25,637 nt of DNA, from assembly GCA_023135995.1 (NCBI GenBank), contig JAGLRY010000031.1, positions 1 through 25,637 on the forward strand. Direction: 5' to 3'. Positions 1-7,077 of this stretch are shown piece by piece. The notes beneath the pieces were generated by a model. The model saw only the letters and a list, made by a program, of their open reading frames with translations, was not told where the DNA came from and did no database searches. The translations under genes and the position numbers were made by a program. Source of the DNA: Candidatus Aminicenantota bacterium (GTDB taxonomy: Bacteria; Acidobacteriota; Aminicenantia; Aminicenantales; Aminicenantaceae). Positions within the stretch are counted from its first letter, which is position 1. Every line of letters begins with the position of its first letter.

Positions 1-65
1 TGATCGGCAAACTTCCGGGCCATATCTTTGAACATGAGTTGTTGTTCACTGAGTTCAAAGTTCAT
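1..65 (-). CDS. Acyl-CoA dehydrogenase, N-terminal fragment cut by window edge
   Basis: Only the first 21 codons are present; the gene continues leftwards out of the window. They read MNFELSEQQLMFKDMARKFA, the typical opening of acyl-CoA dehydrogenases (the L-x-E-x-Q-x-x-x-x-D/E-x-x-R-x-F-A helix of the N-terminal domain). The ATG sits behind a good GGGAGG ribosome site in TAAGGGAGGCTAAACA. It follows the epimerase gene by 43 bases on the same strand, so the two are probably co-transcribed. The family oxidises acyl-CoA thioesters with FAD and electron-transfer flavoprotein; substrate chain length cannot be judged from this fragment. Confidence 0.8.
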   Translation of the reverse strand, partial: MNFELSEQQLMFKDMARKFAD

Positions 66-108
66 TGTTTAGCCTCCCTTATTTCTTTGTCCCATTTTCT
101 GACCTTTT

Positions 109-507
109 TTACTCCTTTTTCTCCACTAGTTCCACCAAGACGCCGTGGGTTTTTTTGGGGTGGAGGAATGCGCTGGGACCCTCGATGCCATCCATCACAT
201 CGATCAGAATTTCCATGCCGGCTGCTTTCATCGATTCGAGTGACTTATGGATATCATCCACGTCGTAGCAGATGTGGTGGAATCCCTCGCCGCGCTTTTC
301 CAGGAATTTGGACATGACACCCACATCACCTATGGGCTGGAGAAGCTCGAGGTGAACCTCACCCACTTTGATCATACTCGCCTTGACTACCCCGTTTGCC
401 GCCACGATCGGTTCGGACGAATCCAAACCGAAAACTTTCTTGTAATACTCCCTGCTCTCTTCAAGGTTTTCGACCGCCAATCCCAAGTGGCTGATTTTTT
501 TTATCAT
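109..507 (-). CDS. mce: Methylmalonyl-CoA epimerase
   Basis: A 132-residue single-domain glyoxalase/VOC-fold protein, the usual length for methylmalonyl-CoA epimerase. It interconverts (S)- and (R)-methylmalonyl-CoA in propionate metabolism, in the cytoplasm. Family-typical parts are the first beta strand with metal-ligand His7 (ISHLGLAVENLEES), the VHLELLQP strand (residues 51-58), the GFHHICYDVDD segment with His77/His78, and the C-terminal HGVLVELVE strand with Glu126. The ATG has a strong GAAGGAG ribosome site. It precedes an acyl-CoA dehydrogenase on the same strand; methylmalonyl-CoA mutase is not in the window. A generic VOC dioxygenase/lyase is the alternative, but length and motifs favour the epimerase. 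Confidence 0.9.
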   Translation of the reverse strand: MIKKISHLGLAVENLEESREYYKKVFGLDSSEPIVAANGVVKASMIKVGEVHLELLQPIGDVGVMSKFLEKRGEGFHHICYDVDDIHKSLESMKAAGMEILIDVMDGIEGPSAFLHPKKTHGVLVELVEKKE

Positions 508-615
508 TTCACGTTCTCCTTCAAGGTCTTATCTCTCTCATATTGATAGATATGCAGCTTTTACAGTGTCAATTCTGTGGTTATTGTTTTCTGATCGTGG
601 ATCTTTAAAATCGTT

Positions 616-643
616 ACGGTCTGTTCGGGGAACGGACCCTACA
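616..643 (-). repeat. Solo REP unit, related to two REPINs in the window
   Basis: Read on the minus strand this starts TGTAGGG and then forms the hairpin GGTCCGTTC-CCC-GAACAGACC with one G-U pair. It matches the right half of the 47-bp elements at 10439 and 22231, with one C-to-T change in the arm. The left half is degenerate or absent. A GTAG head followed by an imperfect hairpin is the classic layout of REP sequences moved by RAYT (TnpA-REP) transposases. Confidence 0.65.
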
Positions 644-680
644 TGTGTTTTCGAATACATTGCTTGCTTTTCATCCAAAG

Positions 681-905
681 TGTCATTAATGTATCTCAGC
701 GGAGACAACTAATGTATCTAAATGAGGACAAGATATCAATTAAAACTCGAAATTGGTTTGAAAATCTGACATAATTCTTTTTCCCTTTTAAACATGGACC
801 ATTTCAAAGCCAGCACCAGCTCCATTTCCCGCCTCCAACGAGAATCTATTGGGAGTATCGCCTCTGGCCAGTCGGTCGCGATTTCTTTGTCAGAGTCTTG
901 CTTAA
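681..905 (-). mobile_element. Possible decayed insertion-sequence end (IS21-like?)
   Basis: Two 23-bp direct repeats sit back to back at 687-709 and 710-732, sharing TAATGTATCT and then RGACAA. The outer edge at 681 begins TGTCATTAATG. Inside, the minus strand encodes a protein-like tail without a recognisable start (from about 905 down to a TGA near 737), containing TDWPEAILPIDSRW and then MELVLALKWSMFKREK. A 5' TG edge, several short repeats at the tip and a coding tail reading towards it resemble the ends of IS21-family elements. The family assignment is inference; no intact transposase is present. Confidence 0.3.
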
Positions 906-906
906 G

Positions 907-933
907 AAAAAAAGGACTCTCTTTTCTGAGTCC
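907..933 (-). terminator. Rho-independent terminator-like hairpin, minus strand
   Basis: On the minus strand GGACTC (933-928) pairs with GAGTCC (919-914) across an 8-base loop and is followed by a run of seven T. This is a reasonable intrinsic terminator, but no gene to its right is transcribed leftwards, so it may belong to the mobile-element remnant or to an unannotated short transcript. Confidence 0.4.
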
Positions 934-1025
934 ACTTAGGAAAAGATTACGAAAAAATAGTCCTGATACATATAGGTCAGGCTAAAAAAATGGCGAACGT
1001 TGTTTCTGTATAAAGGAGACGGCGG

Positions 1026-2789
1026 ATGAAGGGTGTTTTCGGGAAGATCTTGAACATAAACTGCAGTGATAAGCACTGCAGTGAAGAGCCTGTACCGACA
1101 TCGGTTTATGAGAAATTTCTGGGCGGAAAAGGTCTGGCGTCTTACCTTTTAGTGAACAAAAATCCTGTCGGTGTAGACCCGTTGTCCCCGGCTAATAAAC
1201 TGATCCTGGCTACAGGCCCTGCCAACGGTTTTAAGATATGGGGTGCAAACCGGTATGCAGCCTTCACTAAGTCTCCTCTGACCGGGATCTACTCCGAAGC
1301 CTATTCGGGCGGCAAAGCTTTCCTTCACATAACAAAAACCGGATATGATGCCTTTGTTCTGGACGGCGTATTCGATGAATGGACCTATATCGAGGTTGAT
1401 AACAATTCCGTTTCCTTCAAGAATGCCAATTTCTTGGTCGGTAAGGACAGCCTGGATACAGAGAAGATTCTCAAAGAGAAATATAAAGAGCAGAAAGCCG
1501 GGATCTTGACCATCGGTCCTGCCGGAGAGAATTTGGTCAAGTTTGCCTACATAAATAACGATTTCGGACGGTGTTTGGGCAGAACAGGTATCGGCGCCGT
1601 CATGGGGAGCAAGAAGATCAAAGCCATGGTGTTCATCGGCGATCAGGAGAAGCAAGCCGCCGACAGCGAAGTACTGAAGGCTTTCTGGAAAAAACAGTAT
1701 GAAGTCGGAATCGCAAATCCAGGTTCAAAGGCCTATAAAAAATTGGGGACGTCGATGATGGTGGATATCATCAGCACGGTTGAAGCCTTTCCTTCCCGAT
1801 ACTGGCATCAGGGCACTGTCCCTCACATCGATAAAATCAATGCCGACGCCTTAAACAAAGAATGCGAAGTCAAATCCGGGGCATGCACATACTGTTTTAT
1901 CGCATGCAACAGGTGGACAACGGTAAAAAGCGGACGTCATAAGGGGATGAAGCTGGACGGACCGGAGTACGAGACCATCGGGGCCTTCGGCGGTCTGAAC
2001 ATGGTTAAGGACATAAGAGAGATCGCTTACCTCAATGACGTCTGTGACAGGCTCGGGATGGATACGATCACAGCAGGCAACGTCACGGCCTTCGCAATTG
2101 AAGCCTACAAGAAAGGAAAAACCGACTATGCCATCGATTACGGCGATGTGGACCGGATCGCCGAACTGCTTAGAATGATTGCCTACAGGGAGGGTTTCGG
2201 TAATCTCTTGGCCGAAGGAGTCCGCTTTGCCGCTAAAGAACTCGGATTCGAGGAGATGTCCATTCAAGTCAAAGGTTTGGAGCCTCCGTCCTTCGATCCC
2301 CGCTACTTGAAAGGCATGGGTCTCGGCTTTGCTGTTTCCGACAGAGGTGCATGCCACCTGAGGACGACGTTTTACAAGCCGGAGCTTGCCGGACTCATCG
2401 ATCCGGATAAAATCGAGGGAAAGGCTGCCATGCTCCTAGAATACGAGGACCGTTTAACGATCTATGACTCATTGATCCTCTGCCGCTTCTTCCGCGATCT
2501 CTATTTCTGGGAGGAATTGAACAGGATTGTGAAGGGGACCTTTGGCTATGATCTGAGTGAAAGGGATTTCAAGTCGATATCCAGAAACATCGCCCTGACC
2601 ATCAGAGAATTCAACCTGAGGGAGGGGATGAAACCCGAAGAAGATTTTCTTCCCGGACATTTTTTCAAGCATCCCGTAGGAAAGAATCAACGGGTATTGA
2701 AGGAGGAAGAATTCGCAAGGCTTGTCCGTGATTATTATGAGCTCCGGGGATATTCTTCTGCCGTTGAAGATAATGAGAGAAATGAATGA
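1026..2789 (+). CDS. aor: Aldehyde:ferredoxin oxidoreductase (tungsten pterin enzyme)
   Basis: This 587-residue protein matches full-length AOR family members (about 600 residues). AOR oxidises aldehydes to carboxylic acids with ferredoxin as acceptor, using a tungsten bis-pterin and one [4Fe-4S] cluster. Visible marks are the N-terminal GKILNINCS strand and YEKFLGGKGLASYLL, the AOR N-domain run ATGPANG (residues 62-68), the cluster ligands Cys287, Cys290 and Cys294 (CTYCFIAC) and the distant Cys486 (SLILCRFFRD), matching the order and spacing in Pyrococcus AOR (288, 291, 295, 494). The start has AAAGGAG eight bases upstream. A MoaD-like gene follows 70 bases downstream and iorAB after that, suggesting a ferredoxin-linked amino-acid fermentation operon. 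Substrate range within the AOR/FOR/GOR group cannot be fixed from sequence. Confidence 0.93.
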   Translation: MKGVFGKILNINCSDKHCSEEPVPTSVYEKFLGGKGLASYLLVNKNPVGVDPLSPANKLILATGPANGFKIWGANRYAAFTKSPLTGIYSEAYSGGKAFLHITKTGYDAFVLDGVFDEWTYIEVDNNSVSFKNANFLVGKDSLDTEKILKEKYKEQKAGILTIGPAGENLVKFAYINNDFGRCLGRTGIGAVMGSKKIKAMVFIGDQEKQAADSEVLKAFWKKQYEVGIANPGSKAYKKLGTSMMVDIISTVEAFPSRYWHQGTVPHIDKINADALNKECEVKSGACTYCFIACNRWTTVKSGRHKGMKLDGPEYETIGAFGGLNMVKDIREIAYLNDVCDRLGMDTITAGNVTAFAIEAYKKGKTDYAIDYGDVDRIAELLRMIAYREGFGNLLAEGVRFAAKELGFEEMSIQVKGLEPPSFDPRYLKGMGLGFAVSDRGACHLRTTFYKPELAGLIDPDKIEGKAAMLLEYEDRLTIYDSLILCRFFRDLYFWEELNRIVKGTFGYDLSERDFKSISRNIALTIREFNLREGMKPEEDFLPGHFFKHPVGKNQRVLKEEEFARLVRDYYELRGYSSAVEDNERNE

Positions 2790-2859
2790 GGCAGGTTTCA
2801 GTCATCTCTTCGGAATGTCTTCTATGCTCGGTTCCGTATAATCAAGAGAGGGCGATAAA

Positions 2860-3135
2860 TTGAAAGTTAAAGTCCGGTTTTTTGGCGATCTTAGACGACT
2901 TTTTCTCGGAAAAGAAAAGGATTTGACGGTCGACGATGGTACGACAGTCCGGGAGCTTCTCGGCTTTCTGGCGGACCGCCCTGACCGCAGGATAGAGCTA
3001 TTTCCGAACGGGCGAGTCAATACTCACCTGGTTATCATACGCAACGGATTGCCCGTCAACGTCAAGGGGGAATTGGATATTCTGCTCCGGGAGGGCGACG
3101 TCCTCAGCATTTTCCCTTACATCGGCGGGGGGTAA
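2860..3135 (+). CDS. MoaD/ThiS-family sulfur-carrier-like protein
   Basis: A 91-residue beta-grasp protein ending in ...FPYIGGG, the C-terminal Gly-Gly tail that MoaD and ThiS proteins use for adenylation and thiocarboxylation. The opening MKVKVRFFGDLRRLFLGKEK and the closing LREGDVLSIFPYIGGG are MoaD-like. MoaD carries the sulfur that builds the dithiolene of the pterin cofactor, so its place directly behind AOR suggests a role in supplying the tungsten pterin (inference). The start is TTG, chosen because it opens the first conserved strand and has GAGAGGG upstream. The C-terminus has three glycines rather than two. It could instead be a general MoaD, but no other moa gene is nearby. Confidence 0.85.
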   Translation: MKVKVRFFGDLRRLFLGKEKDLTVDDGTTVRELLGFLADRPDRRIELFPNGRVNTHLVIIRNGLPVNVKGELDILLREGDVLSIFPYIGGG

Positions 3136-3206
3136 CGTGACCGGCTGCTGCAAATTTTGAAGTATTCTGGTATCATCGAAAAAATTTTGATATTGTGTAG
3201 AGGAAA

Positions 3207-5090
3207 ATGTCACAACATAAAGATATAAGAGTTTTGCTGGGGAACGTGGCCATTGCCCGGGGAATTCTTGAGGCCGGATGCCATGTCATCACCTCCTATC
3301 CGGGCACGCCGAGCTCTGAGATCATGCCTGCGGCCGTGGCCTTCAAGAAAGAGATGGGGCTCGATGTCTACACGGAGTGGTCCGTGAATGAAAAGGTGGC
3401 CTACGATAATGCACTGGCAGCGAGTATTGCAGGGAAGAGATCGGCGGTGGCCATGAAGCAGGTGGGCCTTAATGTGGCGGCCGATTCACTCATGAGTTCG
3501 GCTTATCAGGGTGTTGTAGGCGGGATGCTCATCGTGAGTTGCGATGATCCGGGGCCTCACAGTTCCCAGACCGAGCAGGATTCCAGGTTTTTCGCCATGT
3601 TCGCCAAGGTTCCGGCCTATGATCCGTCAACGCCTCAAGAGGCCATGGCCATGATAAAAGATGCCTACGACCTCTCAGAGACCTTCCAAATCCCGGTCAT
3701 ATTTAGACCGACGATCAGGCTCTCGCACGGCAAACAGAGTGTGAGGCTTTCGCCGCCGGATATTATTGAACGGCCGGCGAAATTCGAGAAGGATCCGGGA
3801 AGATGGGCGGCCACTCCAAGGTTCAGGCTGCATCTCCACACAAAATTGAATGAATCCTTGCGGCAGATTCAGGAGCGGTTCGAGAAGGACGAGAGATGGA
3901 ACTATGAGGTGGGAGAAAACAGCGAAGCCAATCTGGGAATCATCACCTGCAGCACGAGCTATACTGTCCTCACGGATCTCCTGGAGGAGCTTAATCTGAA
4001 GGATAAGGTTAACATCTTGAAGATCGGCACACCCTATCCACTCCCGCACAAGAAGGTTGTCGATTTCATCGGAAGACACGACAAGGTGTTGATCATCGAG
4101 GAAACCGATGTTGTTATCGAGTCTCAGATTATCGATAAAAGCAAGGTTTTGGGGCGGTTTACAGGCCATATTCCTCTCCAGGGTGAGCTGATACCGAATG
4201 TGATCTACGGCATTCTGGCCAAGTTTTTCGGGGAAGAGGGCGTGGCTGATCTGGAAGTGAAGGCGGATGATGAGCTGGCCAAGCTCGTCCAGGATCTGGG
4301 ATTGCCGGTAAGAAGGCCCACACTGTGTGCTGGGTGTCCAGAGAGGGCGGCTTTTTGGGCCATAAGGCGGGCGCTTCCCGAGGCCATCTACACCAGCGAT
4401 ATCGGCTGCTACACGCTTGGCCTTAATCTTGGAGCAGTCGACACTGTGATCGATATGGGCGCTGGAATCACTCTGGCCAGCGGATTTTACCAGGCCTACC
4501 ACCAGGACAAGAATGACGTTCCGATCGTGGCCACGATGGGGGACAGTACTTTTTATCATTCGGGAACTTCGTCGCTCATCAATGCGGTTTACAACAACAC
4601 GCGGTTTATTCTGGTTCTGTTAGACAACGAAATTACGGCCATGACCGGGATGCAGCCGACACCGGGCATAGGCATCACAGCTGATGGAACCGAAGGACGG
4701 AAGATCCCGCTGGAGGAGCTGGTTAAGGGATGCGGCATAAAGTGGCTCCGAAACATCGATCCCTATGATGTGAAAGAGATGATCAGCCTTCTCAAAGAAG
4801 CACATGCCTACACGAAGAGCGAAGATGGCGGAATCGCTGTGATCATTGCCAGGCGGGGCTGTGTCATCCGTTATCCGGAAGCTTTGGAAGGCCAAGAGAT
4901 CAAGGTCGAGATAACAGACGACTGCGACGGCTGCCGCTACTGCATCGATCATTTCGAATGCCCGGCCCTGCACTTCGATGAGGAGAACGAGCGGGCCGAG
5001 ATCGACCGCAAGCTGTGTGTCGACTGCGGTGTGTGCATCAACGTCTGCGCCCAGAAGGCTATCGTTCCTGTCGATGAGGAAGGCCAATGA
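3207..5090 (+). CDS. iorA: Indolepyruvate:ferredoxin oxidoreductase, alpha subunit
   Basis: A 627-residue protein of normal length for IorA. With IorB it decarboxylates aryl pyruvates (from Trp, Phe, Tyr) to aryl-acyl-CoA, reducing ferredoxin; it needs thiamine diphosphate. The N-terminal pyrimidine-binding domain starts LLGNVAIARGILEAGCHVITSYPGTPSSEI; the TPP-binding motif MGDSTFYHSG is at Gly445-Asp446, with the NN pair and LLDNEITAMTG downstream. The C-terminus (about 570-620) is a two-cluster ferredoxin domain: CDGCRYC-x5-CP from Cys573 and CVDCGVC-x3-C ending at Cys614, where the usual proline after the last cysteine is alanine. The stop overlaps the iorB start (ATGA). AGAGGA precedes the ATG. 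Confidence 0.95.
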   Translation: MSQHKDIRVLLGNVAIARGILEAGCHVITSYPGTPSSEIMPAAVAFKKEMGLDVYTEWSVNEKVAYDNALAASIAGKRSAVAMKQVGLNVAADSLMSSAYQGVVGGMLIVSCDDPGPHSSQTEQDSRFFAMFAKVPAYDPSTPQEAMAMIKDAYDLSETFQIPVIFRPTIRLSHGKQSVRLSPPDIIERPAKFEKDPGRWAATPRFRLHLHTKLNESLRQIQERFEKDERWNYEVGENSEANLGIITCSTSYTVLTDLLEELNLKDKVNILKIGTPYPLPHKKVVDFIGRHDKVLIIEETDVVIESQIIDKSKVLGRFTGHIPLQGELIPNVIYGILAKFFGEEGVADLEVKADDELAKLVQDLGLPVRRPTLCAGCPERAAFWAIRRALPEAIYTSDIGCYTLGLNLGAVDTVIDMGAGITLASGFYQAYHQDKNDVPIVATMGDSTFYHSGTSSLINAVYNNTRFILVLLDNEITAMTGMQPTPGIGITADGTEGRKIPLEELVKGCGIKWLRNIDPYDVKEMISLLKEAHAYTKSEDGGIAVIIARRGCVIRYPEALEGQEIKVEITDDCDGCRYCIDHFECPALHFDEENERAEIDRKLCVDCGVCINVCAQKAIVPVDEEGQ

Positions 5091-5653
5091 TGCGTATGAA
5101 AACACAGATAATTTTGGCTGGAGTGGGAGGACAGGGAGTTCTCTTTTCATCGCGGATTTTTTCTGAGCTGGGGTTAAAGTTGGGTCTGGAGGTCACCGGT
5201 GCTGAGACCCACGGTATGAGCCAGAGGGGAGGCTCGGTCGTTGCCCACATAAAAATAGGCGGGTACCAAAGCCCTATTGTCAGGGGAGGGACTGCCGATA
5301 TCCTTTACTCTCTGGACGAGAATGAGGCCTATAAAAACCTCCATTTCTTGAGACAGGGAGGCCTTTGCTTTGTGAACATGACAGATGGGGGCCGCTTCGA
5401 TAAAAACATCCGCGATCATCTGAAAAAGAAGGACATTACCTTCCACGCCTTTGATGCCAGCGGCATGGCCATTGAATTGGGCTCAGTGATGGCCGCTAAC
5501 ATCTGTCTTGTTGGTTTCTCTGTTGGTACAGGATTGGTGCCCTTCACCTACGACGATCTGAAAGACGTACTCCAATCCATCAGCCGCAAACCGGACTTGG
5601 AGCGCAACCTCAAAATCTTCGACACCGGCGTCGATCTCGGCAAAAAACAATAA
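5087..5653 (+). CDS. iorB: Indolepyruvate:ferredoxin oxidoreductase, beta subunit
   Basis: At 188 residues this is the pyruvate-ferredoxin oxidoreductase gamma-type subunit partner of IorA. It shows the AGVGGQGVLFSSRI phosphate-binding loop (from residue 11) and the family signature GAETHGMSQRGGSVVAHIK. The ATG at 5087 overlaps the iorA stop by four bases and has GAGGA six bases upstream, so the two subunits should be translationally coupled; in-frame ATGs at 5090 and 5096 are possible alternative starts. Function follows from the pairing: aryl-2-keto acid oxidation coupled to ferredoxin in the cytoplasm. Confidence 0.93.
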   Translation: MMRMKTQIILAGVGGQGVLFSSRIFSELGLKLGLEVTGAETHGMSQRGGSVVAHIKIGGYQSPIVRGGTADILYSLDENEAYKNLHFLRQGGLCFVNMTDGGRFDKNIRDHLKKKDITFHAFDASGMAIELGSVMAANICLVGFSVGTGLVPFTYDDLKDVLQSISRKPDLERNLKIFDTGVDLGKKQ

Positions 5654-5767
5654 TGGTGAATGGGTACATGCCCTTGAAGCTTTTGAGCTTGCGCGAAAAC
5701 CTGGAACACTCAAAGTTCTCCTCACACCATAGAAAAACGATAAGAACACGAATAAGGAGAAGGAAGT

Positions 5768-6367
5768 ATGGACGATAGAACAGCAAGAGAGAAAAATGGG
5801 ACTGTGGTTCCCTGTGTGTATTTCGAAAATCCCGGAAAAGAAAACACACAACAAACCTTACAGATGGCCTCTCAAAGGGTGAAAGAGTTGGATATTTCCA
5901 ACGTTATCGTTGCTTCGACTTCCGGGAAAACAGGATCGCTCGCCACGCGGTTTTTTCCCGGAAGGAATCTTGTGATCGTGTCTCATTCTACAGGATTTCT
6001 CAAGCCGGATTTTCAGCAGCTCCTTCCAGAGCAAAAACGTCAGATCGAAGAGGCAGGAGCGAAAGTCCTCACGTGCCAACACGCTCTTGGCGGCGTTGGC
6101 AGGGCCGTTCGGAAAAAACTCGGGACTTACGAGCTGGAAGAAATTATAGCCTTCACATTGAGAGTGTTTGGGCAAGGGACAAAAGTCGCGATCGAGATCG
6201 CATTCATGGCTGCGGATGCGGGTTTGATCTCGACCATGGAACCCTGTATGTCCATCGGGGGCACTGAGCAGGGTGCGGATACGGCTATTCTCTTGATTCC
6301 TGCACACGCGCAGAATTTTTTTGACCTCCAAGTTCTGGAAATCTTGGCTAAGCCTCGACTATACTGA
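5768..6367 (+). CDS. Stand-alone pyruvate-kinase C-terminal-like (alpha/beta) domain protein
   Basis: A 199-residue protein resembling the PK_C (pyruvate kinase alpha/beta) domain without the catalytic barrel. Seen in it: NTQQTLQMASQRVKELDISN then VIVASTSGKTG, matching the PK_C opening where a helix leads to the V-x-x-S-x-x-G-x-T strand-loop; then FFPGRNLVIVSHSTGF and, near the end, MSIGGTEQGADTAILLIPA. Homologues are usually annotated only as pyruvate kinase alpha/beta domain-containing proteins; their function is not established. The ATG has TAAGGAGAAGG upstream. It lies 114 bases after iorB on the same strand, so a link to the redox operon is possible. It cannot be a pyruvate kinase itself, since the active-site barrel is missing. 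Confidence 0.75.
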   Translation: MDDRTAREKNGTVVPCVYFENPGKENTQQTLQMASQRVKELDISNVIVASTSGKTGSLATRFFPGRNLVIVSHSTGFLKPDFQQLLPEQKRQIEEAGAKVLTCQHALGGVGRAVRKKLGTYELEEIIAFTLRVFGQGTKVAIEIAFMAADAGLISTMEPCMSIGGTEQGADTAILLIPAHAQNFFDLQVLEILAKPRLY

Positions 6368-6395
6368 TATGTCATGTGTATGAAGGAGTCACATA

Positions 6396-6956
6396 ATGAA
6401 GAGAAAAATCGTTTTATTGGGCATTTTGATCGTGTGTTTATTCGGGAGTGGCAACCTATTCGGAGACGGCATGTTTTTTATTGGGCTCCAGGGAGGATGG
6501 TCGCAGCAAAGCATAGATTTTAGGGATATTGAGTTCAACAAGGATACGGCCTTCCTCTATGGGGCTCGCGTCGGTATTAGAATCTTGACTTTTGTTGTTG
6601 AGGGGAATTTTTATCAGGCCTCCCACAACATCGATGCTTCAGATATTGGGGATCTTTGGGACTCGCGCAAGATCAATTACAATTATCTGGGACTGAACGT
6701 ACGGCTTTTTCTTCCGTTTCCCATCGTCAATCCCTATCTTACGCTTGGCTACGGTACGTACACGGCCGATATCAAGGAGATAGGAAAAGACAAGAGCGGA
6801 GGATGGAATGCCGGCCTGGGATTGGAAATGTTCTTAACGAAAAAGTTTTCATTGTTGGGTGAAGCCAGGTATAATCACGGAAATTTTGAGATCGAGAATG
6901 AGGAATTAAGCATCAAGGATTTCACCTTTCACGTCGGCATCAATTTCTATTTTTAA
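6396..6956 (+). CDS. Small outer-membrane beta-barrel protein
   Basis: A 186-residue protein with a clear Sec signal peptide (MKRK, then the hydrophobic run IVLLGILIVCLFGSG, cut near residues 22-25). The rest alternates polar and aromatic residues in short strands (GARVGIRILTFVVEGNFY, YLGLNVRLFLPF, GWNAGLGLEMFLTKKFSLLGEARYNHG) and ends HVGINFYF, a terminal aromatic recognised by the BAM complex. This is the pattern of 8-stranded OmpA/OmpX-like porin-fold proteins (outer membrane beta-barrel domain). GAAGGAG precedes the ATG. It follows the PK_C-like gene by 28 bases. Specific function is unknown. Confidence 0.75.
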   Translation: MKRKIVLLGILIVCLFGSGNLFGDGMFFIGLQGGWSQQSIDFRDIEFNKDTAFLYGARVGIRILTFVVEGNFYQASHNIDASDIGDLWDSRKINYNYLGLNVRLFLPFPIVNPYLTLGYGTYTADIKEIGKDKSGGWNAGLGLEMFLTKKFSLLGEARYNHGNFEIENEELSIKDFTFHVGINFYF

Positions 6957-6980
6957 TCCTATTGATAGAACCCAGAGCTT

Positions 6981-6986
6981 TATAAT
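6981..6986 (+). promoter_or_regulatory. Possible -10 box before the pseudouridine synthase
   Basis: A perfect TATAAT lies 92 bases upstream of the GTG start. A TTGATA at 6962-6967 is spaced only 13 bases away, short for a -35 box, so the promoter is uncertain. Transcription would begin near 6992-6994, at the edge of the hairpin region that starts at 6995. Confidence 0.35.
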
Positions 6987-6994
6987 CTGGATTA

Positions 6995-7055
6995 TTCACG
7001 AGTCGAGGCCAACCCACCCCACCCTAACAATAAGGTGGAGGCGTCGGCCCGTGAA
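6995..7055 (+). promoter_or_regulatory. Possible structured leader of the pseudouridine synthase gene
   Basis: Nested pairing arms are visible: TTCACG (6995-7000) with CGTGAA (7050-7055), GGCC on both flanks, and CCACC with GGTGG closing a loop that contains CTAACAATAA. There is no T-run right after it, so it does not look like a terminator. It matches no riboswitch class I can recognise. Confidence 0.3.
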
Positions 7056-7077
7056 AATTTGGTTGGTTAGGTAAGAC

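Larger units (their letters stand above)
508..1025. other. Gene-poor 518-bp intergenic region
   Basis: This lies between the divergently transcribed epimerase and AOR genes. It holds a solo REP unit (616-643), a two-copy 23-bp repeat next to a protein-like minus-strand remnant (681-905), a minus-strand terminator-like hairpin (907-933) and a weaker one (CCTGA at 962-966 with TCAGG at 977-981, A-run at 952-957). The only plus-strand ORF of any size (794-985) does not look like a protein. No RNA gene is recognisable. Confidence 0.6.

Noticed and set aside
39..317. Plus-strand ORFs over the epimerase gene
   Set aside because: They lie opposite the well-supported epimerase and dehydrogenase and have unnatural composition.
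794..985. 63-codon plus-strand ORF in the long intergenic region
   Set aside because: Serine-rich, no family resemblance, no ribosome site; the opposite strand there reads more like protein.
3675..4559. 294-codon minus-strand ORF
   Set aside because: Antisense to iorA, which has full domain and motif support; no ribosome site or recognisable fold.
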